Position numbers and translations under genes: made by a program | Notes under the pieces: model-generated | Seen by the model: only the letters and a program-made list of their open reading frames with translations | Databases searched by the model: none | Told to the model about the DNA's origin: nothing | Shown here: in pieces, positions 1 through 6,189 of the stretch | Layout: every line of letters begins with the position of its first letter | How positions within the stretch are numbered: the first letter of the stretch is position 1 | From: JBCCSZ01 sp039199225 | Lineage (GTDB): Bacteria; Bacteroidota; Bacteroidia; Chitinophagales; Saprospiraceae | Length of the DNA stretch: 9,460 nt | Direction of reading: 5' to 3' | NCBI GenBank assembly: GCA_039199225.1 | Contig: JBCCSZ010000304.1 | Span: forward strand, 1-9,460

Positions 1-342
1 GCCGTTGCCGCCGTCTTCATCACCCAGGCCCTCGATTTTGACCTCGATTTCAATGATCAGCTCACCATTGTGCTGACCGCTACCCTGGCTTCCATTGGCT
101 CGGCTGCCGTACCAGGTGCCGGCATGGTCATGCTGGTCATTGTATTGGAATCCATTGGTTTACCAGCCGATAAGCTTGCCATCGGACTGGCCCTTATTTT
201 TGCGGTCGATCGCCCACTCGATATGTGCCGCACCGTCATCAATGTCACAGGCGATGCAACAGTCTCCATGGTGGTGGCCAAAAGCGTTGGTAAATTGGGC
301 AAACCGGAAGTTCGCAACTGGGATGACAACTACAAGGGCTGA
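1..342 (+). CDS. Dicarboxylate/amino acid:cation symporter (SDF/DAACS family), 3' part only
   Basis: The frame is open from base 1 and ends at a TGA at 340-342, giving the last 113 residues; the start lies upstream of the window. The family consists of inner-membrane, Na+- or H+-coupled carriers of glutamate, aspartate or C4-dicarboxylates. The visible part covers the second re-entrant hairpin (HP2, SIGSAAVPGAGMVML) and the last transmembrane helix. That helix reads VDRPLDMCRTVINVTGDAT. By motif alignment with the archaeal homologue GltPh it keeps the equivalents of D390, D394, R397, N401 and D405, which bind substrate and Na+. The retained Arg favours an acidic substrate over a neutral one, but glutamate, aspartate and dicarboxylate cannot be told apart here. 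The tail ends in a short hydrophilic cytoplasmic segment (NWDDNYKG). No strong terminator follows. The family call is firm. Confidence 0.93.
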   Translation, partial: AVAAVFITQALDFDLDFNDQLTIVLTATLASIGSAAVPGAGMVMLVIVLESIGLPADKLAIGLALIFAVDRPLDMCRTVINVTGDATVSMVVAKSVGKLGKPEVRNWDDNYKG

Positions 343-425
343 TACAGCAAGATACATCTTTGGCGTTCAGTGAACACTTCTGTGCTTTACACAAGCTAAA
401 AATGGCGAATGTATGTAGATCAACT

Positions 426-433
426 TATCTTTA
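426..433 (+). promoter_or_regulatory. Possible Bacteroidota -7 element
   Basis: TATCTTTA matches seven of eight positions of the Bacteroidota sigma-A -7 consensus TAnnTTTG. No clear TTTG -33 box lies about 19-21 bases upstream, so the call rests on one half-element in AT-rich DNA. If real, it would drive the gene starting at 533 with a leader of about 95 bases. Confidence 0.25.
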
Positions 434-464
434 TATTACCGTGTTATCAATAAAATACTTCTTC

Positions 465-476
465 AAAGCTAGCTTT
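465..476. promoter_or_regulatory. 12-bp perfect palindrome, possible operator
   Basis: AAAGCTAGCTTT is self-complementary over all 12 bases. It lies 56 bases upstream of the ATG at 533, downstream of the possible -7 element. The position would suit a dimeric regulator or a leader RNA structure. No regulator can be named, and chance remains possible. Confidence 0.3.
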
Positions 477-532
477 AAGCAATTCATAGAATATCATTTA
501 GTGTTCCGCATATTAAAACTATCCCTATTAAG

Positions 533-3118
533 ATGAAAAAACCATTACACAGATTACTACTATTAGCCATCGTGCTATTAGGCGTTGCTTATTCCCTTTT
601 TAAACCCTCTCCCAATGAAGAGAACGCCCAGCATGCTATTTTGCCAGCGCCTACCAACGGCCAAACAATTGTAAAAACTGGTGAGGAAGAAGGCGACAAT
701 CAGGAAAAACGTGAACAGTGGATTGAATCCATGCACCGGGCAGCACCAGGTACAGACTGGCGCTACCTGGAAGTCCAAAATGCTCGAGACAAAGTGGCCC
801 GCAAGAAGGCAAAGGCCACGCCTAGAGGGGAACAAGAGGTGTTGGCCAACGGCCAATTGATCGGATACTGGAACGAAAGAGGAAGCCTCAACCAAGCTGG
901 TAGTGTATTGGCCACCAACTACGACCAGGAAGAAGATAAAATTTACCTCATCTCTGCTGGTGGTTCTTTGTGGAGCGGCAACCGCTTCAACGATGGCTGG
1001 GAGGTACTCAACCAAGATTTTCGATTTGATGCCTTATTTTTCAAATTGCTTTACAAAAAAGATGGCAGCAGACGGATTCTCGCTGCCATTGGTGGCATCC
1101 CGCATTACTCGGATGACAATGGCCAAAGCTGGACGGCTGCATCGGGTATTTCCTCACTCGATAACAATGCGCAGAGCCGCGACTTATTGCAGGTAAACGA
1201 CTCTACCGTTTACATGAGCTTCAAGCCTACCTTTTTCAATAGATACCGACTGTATCGCTCCACAGATTGGGGCCAATCTTTTGAACGCACGGACCGTTTG
1301 AGCAGTTATGAAAACAGCCGAATAAAGATGATCCGTCCTGAAGGTTCGGACGATTTGTTCCTACTTTGGAAAGACAATGAGCGAACCACTGAATTATTTA
1401 AAGTGGACCAAGAAAGTGGTGACTTGGTGTTGCAAGGCGAACTGCCAGGCATTGAACTGACGAGCGCTCCAGCCAATCTCTGTGGCTATCAAGGAGATAC
1501 TAGCCTAGTTTTCTACATCTACGATGGCGACAATGCCGTTCACCGTTCAAACGATGGCGGAACAAGCTGGAATAAGGTGGGCGAGCTGCCAGAAAGACCT
1601 TGGAGCGTTGGCCTGTACATCCTTCCCTCCAATCCAGAGGTCTTGTTGATGGGTGAAGTGGATTGCTACAAAAGCTTGGACGGTGGTCAGACCTGGGATT
1701 TGCAAAATGCTTGGTATGAATACTACGACTTTGTGGAGTCCAAACTGCATGCAGATATGATGTACTTCGCTGAATATCAGTTGGAAGATGGCTCTCCTTT
1801 CATTCTCATCAGCAACCATGGTGGCTTGAGTGTCAGCTACAATGAGATGGATGCGACCGACAACATCGGCTTGGAAGGTCTCAACGTTGGTCAATTTTAC
1901 GATGTTGTAACGGACCCACTGAACCCTCGCTACATTTATGGCGGTACGCAAGACCAAGGATTTCAACGAGGCTTTGACAATCAGCCAGGTGAAGTCATCG
2001 ACATGGAGCAAGCCATTTCGGGAGATTACGGCCATTTGGTATTTGGAAAAGGTGGTCAAACTTTGTGGATGACGTATCCAGGAGGATGGATCACGCACTA
2101 CAGCGATCCACAGCGAGATGGCTATGATGCAGCTTGGGAATTGGATTCAGACAACGAGTCTGTATGGCTGCCACCACTTACGCCCGATCCCGACCCAACA
2201 AAGGACATCGTCTACATGGCCGGTGGCAACTACCTGGGGGGTACAGGTTCTCACATCATCAAATTGGAATACAATCCAAATGGTTACATCGAGGTAGATC
2301 AATTGCCATACGATTTCTTTCCAGAGACGCAAAGTACCATCTCTGCCATAAAAATTTCTCCTACCAACACAGACAATTGGTATGTAACAACCTCCAATGG
2401 ACGCTTCTTTTACAGCAAAGATGGCGGAACCACTTGGGAACAGACCATCGATTTTGTTCCCTCTGGTCACTACTTATACGGTACCTCCATTCTGCCGTCT
2501 ATCCAAGACGACTCTACTGTTTACCTAGCGGGCAGTGGCTACTCCAATCCTGCCGTCTACAAATCTACCAATGGCGGTGAATCCTTCGTTGCCATGAATA
2601 CGGGAATGCCTCCTACACTGGTATTCGAACTGGCTGCCAATGAGGATGAAAGCATGCTTTTTGCAGCGACAGAAGCAGGTCCATATGTATACATCGCCGC
2701 CGATGACCAATGGTACGATATGAGCGGTACAGCTGCTCCGACGCAGACCTACTGGTCCGTTGAGTATCTGGGCAGTGAAGAATTGATCCGTTTTGGTACC
2801 TATGGCCGTGGCATTTGGGATTTTTCTACCCGCGAGCTGGTTTCTACGCCTACAGTAGAAAAGGCTGCCTTCCAACTATTTCCAAATCCTGCCCAAAATA
2901 CGGTGCAGCTTCAGTTGAAAGAAATTCCAGGGAAAAATGCTCAAATCAAGCTGTACGACCTAAATGGCAGATTGCTTCAAAGCTGGGACTATGAGACTGT
3001 TTCCGATGGAGATAAGCAGGCGCGCCTTTCCCTGTCTTCTTTTGCAAGCGGCAGTTATGTTTTGAGTATCCAAGATGCTGACAAGGTCCAAAGCAAGCGC
3101 TTGGTGATCGCGAAATAA
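533..3118 (+). CDS. VPS10/sortilin-like beta-propeller protein with T9SS type A sorting domain
   Basis: This is an 861-residue exported protein. It begins with a Lys-rich n-region and a hydrophobic stretch at about residues 8-23, a signal peptide or anchor. Six Asp-box (BNR) motifs of the form S-x-D/N-x-G-x-T/S-W/F lie at about residues 193-200, 243-250, 339-346, 381-388, 628-635 and 678-685. Such motifs mark beta-propeller blades of the sialidase and VPS10/sortilin type. A GTQDQGF segment mid-protein also fits the bacterial VPS10-like group. Residues 780-861 (starting FQLFPNPAQNTVQL, ending KRLVIAK) form a T9SS type A C-terminal domain, so the protein should cross the outer membrane and be attached to the surface or released. 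Bacterial proteins of this group are often annotated 'glycosyl hydrolase', but Asp-boxes alone do not prove enzymatic activity. A binding or scaffold role is equally possible. ATG at 533 is chosen because the signal sequence follows directly; there is no Shine-Dalgarno. A hairpin overlaps the stop codon. Confidence 0.88.
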   Translation: MKKPLHRLLLLAIVLLGVAYSLFKPSPNEENAQHAILPAPTNGQTIVKTGEEEGDNQEKREQWIESMHRAAPGTDWRYLEVQNARDKVARKKAKATPRGEQEVLANGQLIGYWNERGSLNQAGSVLATNYDQEEDKIYLISAGGSLWSGNRFNDGWEVLNQDFRFDALFFKLLYKKDGSRRILAAIGGIPHYSDDNGQSWTAASGISSLDNNAQSRDLLQVNDSTVYMSFKPTFFNRYRLYRSTDWGQSFERTDRLSSYENSRIKMIRPEGSDDLFLLWKDNERTTELFKVDQESGDLVLQGELPGIELTSAPANLCGYQGDTSLVFYIYDGDNAVHRSNDGGTSWNKVGELPERPWSVGLYILPSNPEVLLMGEVDCYKSLDGGQTWDLQNAWYEYYDFVESKLHADMMYFAEYQLEDGSPFILISNHGGLSVSYNEMDATDNIGLEGLNVGQFYDVVTDPLNPRYIYGGTQDQGFQRGFDNQPGEVIDMEQAISGDYGHLVFGKGGQTLWMTYPGGWITHYSDPQRDGYDAAWELDSDNESVWLPPLTPDPDPTKDIVYMAGGNYLGGTGSHIIKLEYNPNGYIEVDQLPYDFFPETQSTISAIKISPTNTDNWYVTTSNGRFFYSKDGGTTWEQTIDFVPSGHYLYGTSILPSIQDDSTVYLAGSGYSNPAVYKSTNGGESFVAMNTGMPPTLVFELAANEDESMLFAATEAGPYVYIAADDQWYDMSGTAAPTQTYWSVEYLGSEELIRFGTYGRGIWDFSTRELVSTPTVEKAAFQLFPNPAQNTVQLQLKEIPGKNAQIKLYDLNGRLLQSWDYETVSDGDKQARLSLSSFASGSYVLSIQDADKVQSKRLVIAK

Positions 3119-3150
3119 AATAGCACAGCGCGTGCTATTTGCTCATTTTT
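3118..3150 (+). terminator. Intrinsic terminator of the VPS10-like gene
   Basis: A perfect 9-bp stem pairs AAATAGCAC (3118-3126) with GTGCTATTT (3132-3140) around a 5-base loop. Five bases later comes a run of five T (3146-3150). The stem begins on the last base of the TAA stop codon, so transcription would end immediately after translation. The T-run is short and slightly displaced, so some read-through is possible. Confidence 0.7.
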
Positions 3151-3164
3151 ATGCGTTATAGTGA

Positions 3165-3189
3165 CGGATTCCTAGCAATTAGGAATCCG
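3165..3189. repeat. Second perfect hairpin (10-bp inverted repeat)
   Basis: CGGATTCCTA (3165-3174) and TAGGAATCCG (3180-3189) are exact reverse complements around the 5-base loop GCAAT. No T-run follows on the + strand, and none directly follows on the - strand, so it is a poor standalone terminator. It could back up the preceding terminator, protect an mRNA 3' end, or act as an operator for the M23 gene that starts 61 bases downstream. Confidence 0.65.
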
Positions 3190-3202
3190 CACAAATGGTA
3201 TG

Positions 3203-3228
3203 AGCTAATATACTTGTATCTCTTAGCT
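3203..3228 (+). promoter_or_regulatory. Putative promoter of the M23 gene flanked by inverted half-sites
   Basis: TATACTTG at 3209-3216 matches seven of eight positions of the Bacteroidota -7 consensus TAnnTTTG and would give a leader of roughly 25-30 bases. It lies between AGCTAA (3203-3208) and TTAGCT (3223-3228), which are exact inverted repeats with centres 20 bp apart, about two helical turns. That layout would suit a dimeric regulator covering the promoter. No good TTTG -33 box is visible, so both promoter and operator are tentative. Confidence 0.35.
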
Positions 3229-3240
3229 GCATAAAATCCG

Positions 3241-3252
3241 ATGTAATTACAT
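3241..3252. promoter_or_regulatory. 12-bp palindrome overlapping the M23 start codon
   Basis: ATGTAATTACAT is perfectly self-complementary and includes the first two bases of the ATG at 3251. The ATG at 3241 is followed at once by TAA, so it cannot start the protein. The palindrome could be an operator or simply AT-rich coincidence. Confidence 0.25.
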
Positions 3253-4105
3253 GAAAAACTATTTTCAACTACTCTTAATTGGACTGCTTTTTAGCTTTTC
3301 CTGTCATCAAATCCAAGCGCAGGAACCTGAATACCTTGAAATCACAGAAATCACGCTGCCCAATGGTGATGTAGATCTGTATGGTATCAACTCGGCTCCC
3401 TGTCCAATTACAGTGTATATAGACTTCCCAAAAATTAAAAACTACAAGGCAGATGCCAAGCTACCGGTGCAGTCTATCCTTAAGAAAAGCGATGAAAAGC
3501 AATTCCTGGTCAAACTCAAAAGAGGCGATCCCTATAAAGATGCTTCTTACGGATTTTCCTACAACTATGGTTTAGGAGACGAGCTAAATGCCAAGCACAA
3601 CGACCGCCAGCTGTATGTGCTACCCTACAAATCTGGTGAACAATATGTGGTCTCTCAAGGCTACAATGGCAAGTTTTCCCACAAGGGAATGTATGCCATC
3701 GATTTTCAAATGGCTGTAGGTACGCCTATTTGCGCGGCCCGAGCCGGTGTGGTAGTCGAAATAAAGGAAAACTCCAACCGGGGCTGCAAATATTCGAAAT
3801 GCAAGGGCCTGGCCAACAGCGTTTTGATTTACCACAAAGATGGCACCTTTGGCTACTATGGCCATTTAGAATACAAAGGAGTCGATGTAGAGCCGGGCCA
3901 GCAAGTAAAGGCAGGCGAAGTGATCGGTCGCAGCGGCAATACCGGCTGGTCCAGTGGTCCACACCTCCATTTTGAAGTACACTATACCAAAGATCGTAGG
4001 CGCTATACAGTTCCTATTACATTCATCACTGGAAAGGGCAAAAAAGCAGAATTGAAAAAGGGAGATAAATACGCCGGCTACCACCCCACGCCTTCCAAAA
4101 TATAG
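3251..4105 (+). CDS. Exported M23 family (LytM-type) peptidoglycan endopeptidase
   Basis: This is a 284-residue protein with an N-terminal signal sequence (MKNYFQLLLIGLLFSFSC, cleavage probably near IQAQ/EPEY at residue 24). An N-terminal region of about 110 residues has no family I can name. The peptidase domain spans about residues 130-255. M23 metallopeptidases cut peptide cross-bridges in peptidoglycan during growth, division or lysis of other cells. All expected active-site residues are visible: Zn ligands H144 (SHKG), D151 (AIDF) and H240 (HLHF), plus catalytic histidines H205 (YYGHL) and H238. A typical SGNTGWSSGPHLHFEV block completes the fold, so an active enzyme is expected, unlike the degenerate EnvC/NlpD activator class. 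C179 and C184 may form a small disulfide loop. The ATG at 3251 is the only start that retains the signal peptide. It appears to be its own transcription unit behind the 3118-3150 terminator. The substrate (self or foreign wall) is unknown. Confidence 0.92.
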   Translation: MKNYFQLLLIGLLFSFSCHQIQAQEPEYLEITEITLPNGDVDLYGINSAPCPITVYIDFPKIKNYKADAKLPVQSILKKSDEKQFLVKLKRGDPYKDASYGFSYNYGLGDELNAKHNDRQLYVLPYKSGEQYVVSQGYNGKFSHKGMYAIDFQMAVGTPICAARAGVVVEIKENSNRGCKYSKCKGLANSVLIYHKDGTFGYYGHLEYKGVDVEPGQQVKAGEVIGRSGNTGWSSGPHLHFEVHYTKDRRRYTVPITFITGKGKKAELKKGDKYAGYHPTPSKI

Positions 4106-4181
4106 AGAAGTGCTTGGAACATTTCCCGGCCCCTAATCGTACTAACTACCTAACACCATCACCACAAAACACCTACGGACA

Positions 4182-4721
4182 ATGAGTGAAACCCTCACCC
4201 AAGCGCTGGGAATCGGCAGCCGAGTCAAGCATCCCGCATACGGCGACGGAGTTGTGATCCGAATTCATGCAGTGGCTTATGAAATATGCTTTTTCACCTA
4301 TGGCATCAAAAATGTCGGCAAGAATTATGAAAATTTCGAAATTATAGAGGCCATTCCTGCCACCGAAAGTGTCTCCTACTCCGAAGCAGAAAAATCATTG
4401 ATGAAAATCCTCCGCAACTGGTCGGGTGCTTCCGAGACCGTTGAATTGGGCGATAAATGGACCAAGGGCCAACTCATTTTGCAACCTGGCACTCCCGGCT
4501 TGAAGTCTAAAGAAATGCCCATCGAAACTTTTTTCCACAAGATTGTCATGGTGCGCGACCGACTGCGAGTGATGGAGCAACGCATCAATAGTTCCAAATT
4601 GACAGATGAAGAAAAGGTGAATCTACAGCAATATATTACCCGAATTTATGGTAGCTTAACCTCCTTCAACGTCCTGTTCAAATTTAAAGAAGATCAGTTT
4701 TCTGGCGATAAAAGTAAATGA
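4182..4721 (+). CDS. Uncharacterised protein with SH3-like N-terminus and helical C-terminus
   Basis: This is a 179-residue protein without signal peptide or membrane segment, so probably cytoplasmic. Residues 12-55 begin GSRVKHPAYGDGVVI and continue as short beta-strands to about NFEII. This recalls the small SH3/Tudor-like barrels (V-x-H-P-x-Y/F-G-x-G-x-V) at the C-terminus of UvrD/PcrA helicases and in CarD-type proteins, which contact RNA polymerase or nucleic acid. Residues 66-80 and 112-168 are strongly helical, with a KIVMVRDRLRVMEQ segment and an LQQYITRIYGSLTSFNVLF segment. The linker at 92-106 (KWTKGQLILQPGTPG) is rich in Gly and Pro. It starts 76 bases after the M23 gene, with no terminator seen between, so co-transcription is possible. 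No enzymatic motif is visible. The nucleic acid or polymerase link is inference from one motif. Confidence 0.85.
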   Translation: MSETLTQALGIGSRVKHPAYGDGVVIRIHAVAYEICFFTYGIKNVGKNYENFEIIEAIPATESVSYSEAEKSLMKILRNWSGASETVELGDKWTKGQLILQPGTPGLKSKEMPIETFFHKIVMVRDRLRVMEQRINSSKLTDEEKVNLQQYITRIYGSLTSFNVLFKFKEDQFSGDKSK

Positions 4722-4820
4722 TAAAACATCCTTCAACAGGATCGTTCAACCCTTTTGTCATAGCAGGTGTTTAGATTTTATATCGTAATTTTATACCTGT
4801 AAACTGACACAAACACTTTT
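4722..4820 (+). other. Short intergenic region, possible weak terminator and promoter
   Basis: ATCCT and AGGAT (4729-4743) can form a 5-bp stem around a TCAAC loop, followed by CCTTTTG at 4751-4757; this is weak as a terminator. TAATTTTA at 4786-4793 resembles a Bacteroidota -7 element, but the nearest TTTG (4754-4757) is 28 bases upstream rather than about 19-21. Neither call is firm. A promoter for the lipoprotein gene is expected here if it is not transcribed from upstream. Confidence 0.25.
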
Positions 4821-6149
4821 ATGCAACGATTACTGATCTACGTTCTGACAGCTTTCGCAATGCTGTATCTGCCCTCCTGTTTTGTTATGGAGAACACATT
4901 CGACTCTGTAGCGCCCGGATACTGGCGGGCTGTCTTGGAGCTGACGCCTCGCGAGATGCCTTCTACCGAAGACGACGATGAAGTCGGACGAATCATCGAG
5001 GAAATTCCTGCCGGCGAATTGCCATTTACCTTCGAGGTGAAATATGTAGGAGAAACCAAGCTGAAAATAGAAATCATCAATGGCGAAGAACGCATGGAGC
5101 TTACGGAGGTTGTCACTGGTCACAATCGCAAAACCGGGCAGGATTCCATCCGCATTGAATTTCCGGTTTTTGACGCCTATATCATCGCCAATTATGAAAG
5201 TACCCTGATGGATGGCTACTTTGTGAGTAAGAGCAGAGGGCCAAACTACCGCATTCCTTTTCGGGCCAAACAGGGCCAAAATCACCGCTTTACTAAACTG
5301 CGCAAAGAACCCGCTCTCGATTTGAGCGGCCGCTGGGAGTGTACCTTTGACCTGGAGACCGACCAGCCCTACAAAGCGGTCGGCGAATTTGAGCAAAAAG
5401 GAAATCGTCTGCTGGGTACCTTTCGAACAGAAACTGGTGATTACCGCTTCTTGGAAGGGACCGTGCAAGACAACAAGGTCTATCTATCTTCCTTCGATGG
5501 TGCGCACGCCTTTTTATTCCAAGCCAAAATACTGGAAGACCAACGTCTGATCGGATCGTTCCGCTCCGGAAATCACTATACAACTACCTGGGAAGCCAGC
5601 CGAAATTCCGAATTCGAATTGGCAGACCCCGACAGTTTGACCTATCTAAGAGAGGGATTCGACAAAGTTGCTTTTTCTTTTCAAAATCCTGACGGTAAGA
5701 CTGTCACACTGGATGATCCAGCCTATAAGAATAAGATCAAAATCGTACAGATATTAGGGACCTGGTGTCCAAATTGCCGGGACGAGACCCAATTTTTGAC
5801 CAATTATTTGGAAAGAAATCCATCGGACGACCTCGCCGTCGTCGCATTGGCTTTTGAACGCCGCAAAGACAGGGATCAGGCGCTCGACGTCATCCGCACC
5901 TATAAAGATAAGATGGGTATCCCCTATGAGATATTGTTGGCAGGTAGTAGCAATAAGAAGGAGGCTGCAGAGGCTCTTCCCATGCTCAACCATATTTTGT
6001 CTTATCCCACAATGATATTCATAGATCGCAACGATAAAGTCCGTCGAATACACACGGGATTCAATGGTCCGGCAACCAGCAAGTACCTTGATTTCACAGT
6101 TGATTTTGACCGCTTTGTCCAATCACTATTAGCAGAAGAAAACACGTAA
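4821..6149 (+). CDS. Lipoprotein with TlpA-like thioredoxin domain
   Basis: This is a 442-residue protein. A signal peptide ends in the lipobox LPSC, so C20 is the likely lipidation site and the protein is membrane-anchored on the periplasmic side. Residues 33-152 and 169-262 each look like a compact beta-rich domain and share a pattern (GYW-RAVLEL / GRWECTFDLE; later FDAYIIANYES / FDGAHAFLFQAK), suggesting a duplicated unit. Residues about 283-440 form the thioredoxin fold: GTWCPNC with redox cysteines C316 and C319, and the cis-Pro loop YPT (P396) before a MIFIDR strand. TlpA/ResA-type proteins transfer electrons to disulfides in the periplasm, for example in cytochrome c maturation or envelope stress. 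The redox centre is complete. The partner protein is unknown and no cytochrome genes are nearby. It ends 40 bases before the TIR-TPR-SDR gene, probably in the same transcript. Confidence 0.88.
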   Translation: MQRLLIYVLTAFAMLYLPSCFVMENTFDSVAPGYWRAVLELTPREMPSTEDDDEVGRIIEEIPAGELPFTFEVKYVGETKLKIEIINGEERMELTEVVTGHNRKTGQDSIRIEFPVFDAYIIANYESTLMDGYFVSKSRGPNYRIPFRAKQGQNHRFTKLRKEPALDLSGRWECTFDLETDQPYKAVGEFEQKGNRLLGTFRTETGDYRFLEGTVQDNKVYLSSFDGAHAFLFQAKILEDQRLIGSFRSGNHYTTTWEASRNSEFELADPDSLTYLREGFDKVAFSFQNPDGKTVTLDDPAYKNKIKIVQILGTWCPNCRDETQFLTNYLERNPSDDLAVVALAFERRKDRDQALDVIRTYKDKMGIPYEILLAGSSNKKEAAEALPMLNHILSYPTMIFIDRNDKVRRIHTGFNGPATSKYLDFTVDFDRFVQSLLAEENT

Positions 6150-6156
6150 AGGAGGT
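6147..6156 (+). promoter_or_regulatory. Strong Shine-Dalgarno-like sequence, unusually far from a start
   Basis: The sequence TAAAGGAGGT starts on the stop codon of the lipoprotein gene. AAAGGAGGT is complementary to the anti-Shine-Dalgarno at the 16S rRNA 3' end. It lies 34 bases upstream of the ATG at 6190, too far for normal initiation. No ATG or GTG sits at a proper spacing, and the only TTG (6174) opens a frame of 13 codons. Bacteroidota rarely use such sequences, so it may be chance, a stalling site, or a control element for the downstream gene. Confidence 0.4.
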
Positions 6157-6189
6157 TCAACAATAACAATCAATTGCAACCCAATCATC

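Larger units (their letters stand above)
343..532 (+). other. Intergenic leader with no gene seen
   Basis: These 190 bases separate the symporter from the VPS10-like gene. I see no coding region and no convincing T-tailed hairpin after the symporter. Only short imperfect repeats occur near 365-390. The segment is AT-rich, as expected of a promoter region, and holds a weak promoter-like octamer at 426-433 and a perfect palindrome at 465-476, both listed separately. Confidence 0.6.

Noticed and set aside
365..390. Possible terminator hairpin after the symporter
   Set aside because: The only inverted repeats are GTTCA/TGAAC with a single-base loop and CAC/GTG. Stems are too short and no T-run follows.
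1547..2098. 183-codon open frame on the minus strand opposite the VPS10-like gene
   Set aside because: The + strand carries clear Asp-box and propeller sequence; the antisense translation shows no family features.
3251..3304. Lipobox at the cysteine of the M23 signal sequence (SFSC)
   Set aside because: Ser-Phe-Ser before Cys does not fit the [LVI][ASTVI][GAS]C pattern, and a signal peptidase I site follows near IQAQ. A soluble exported enzyme is more likely.
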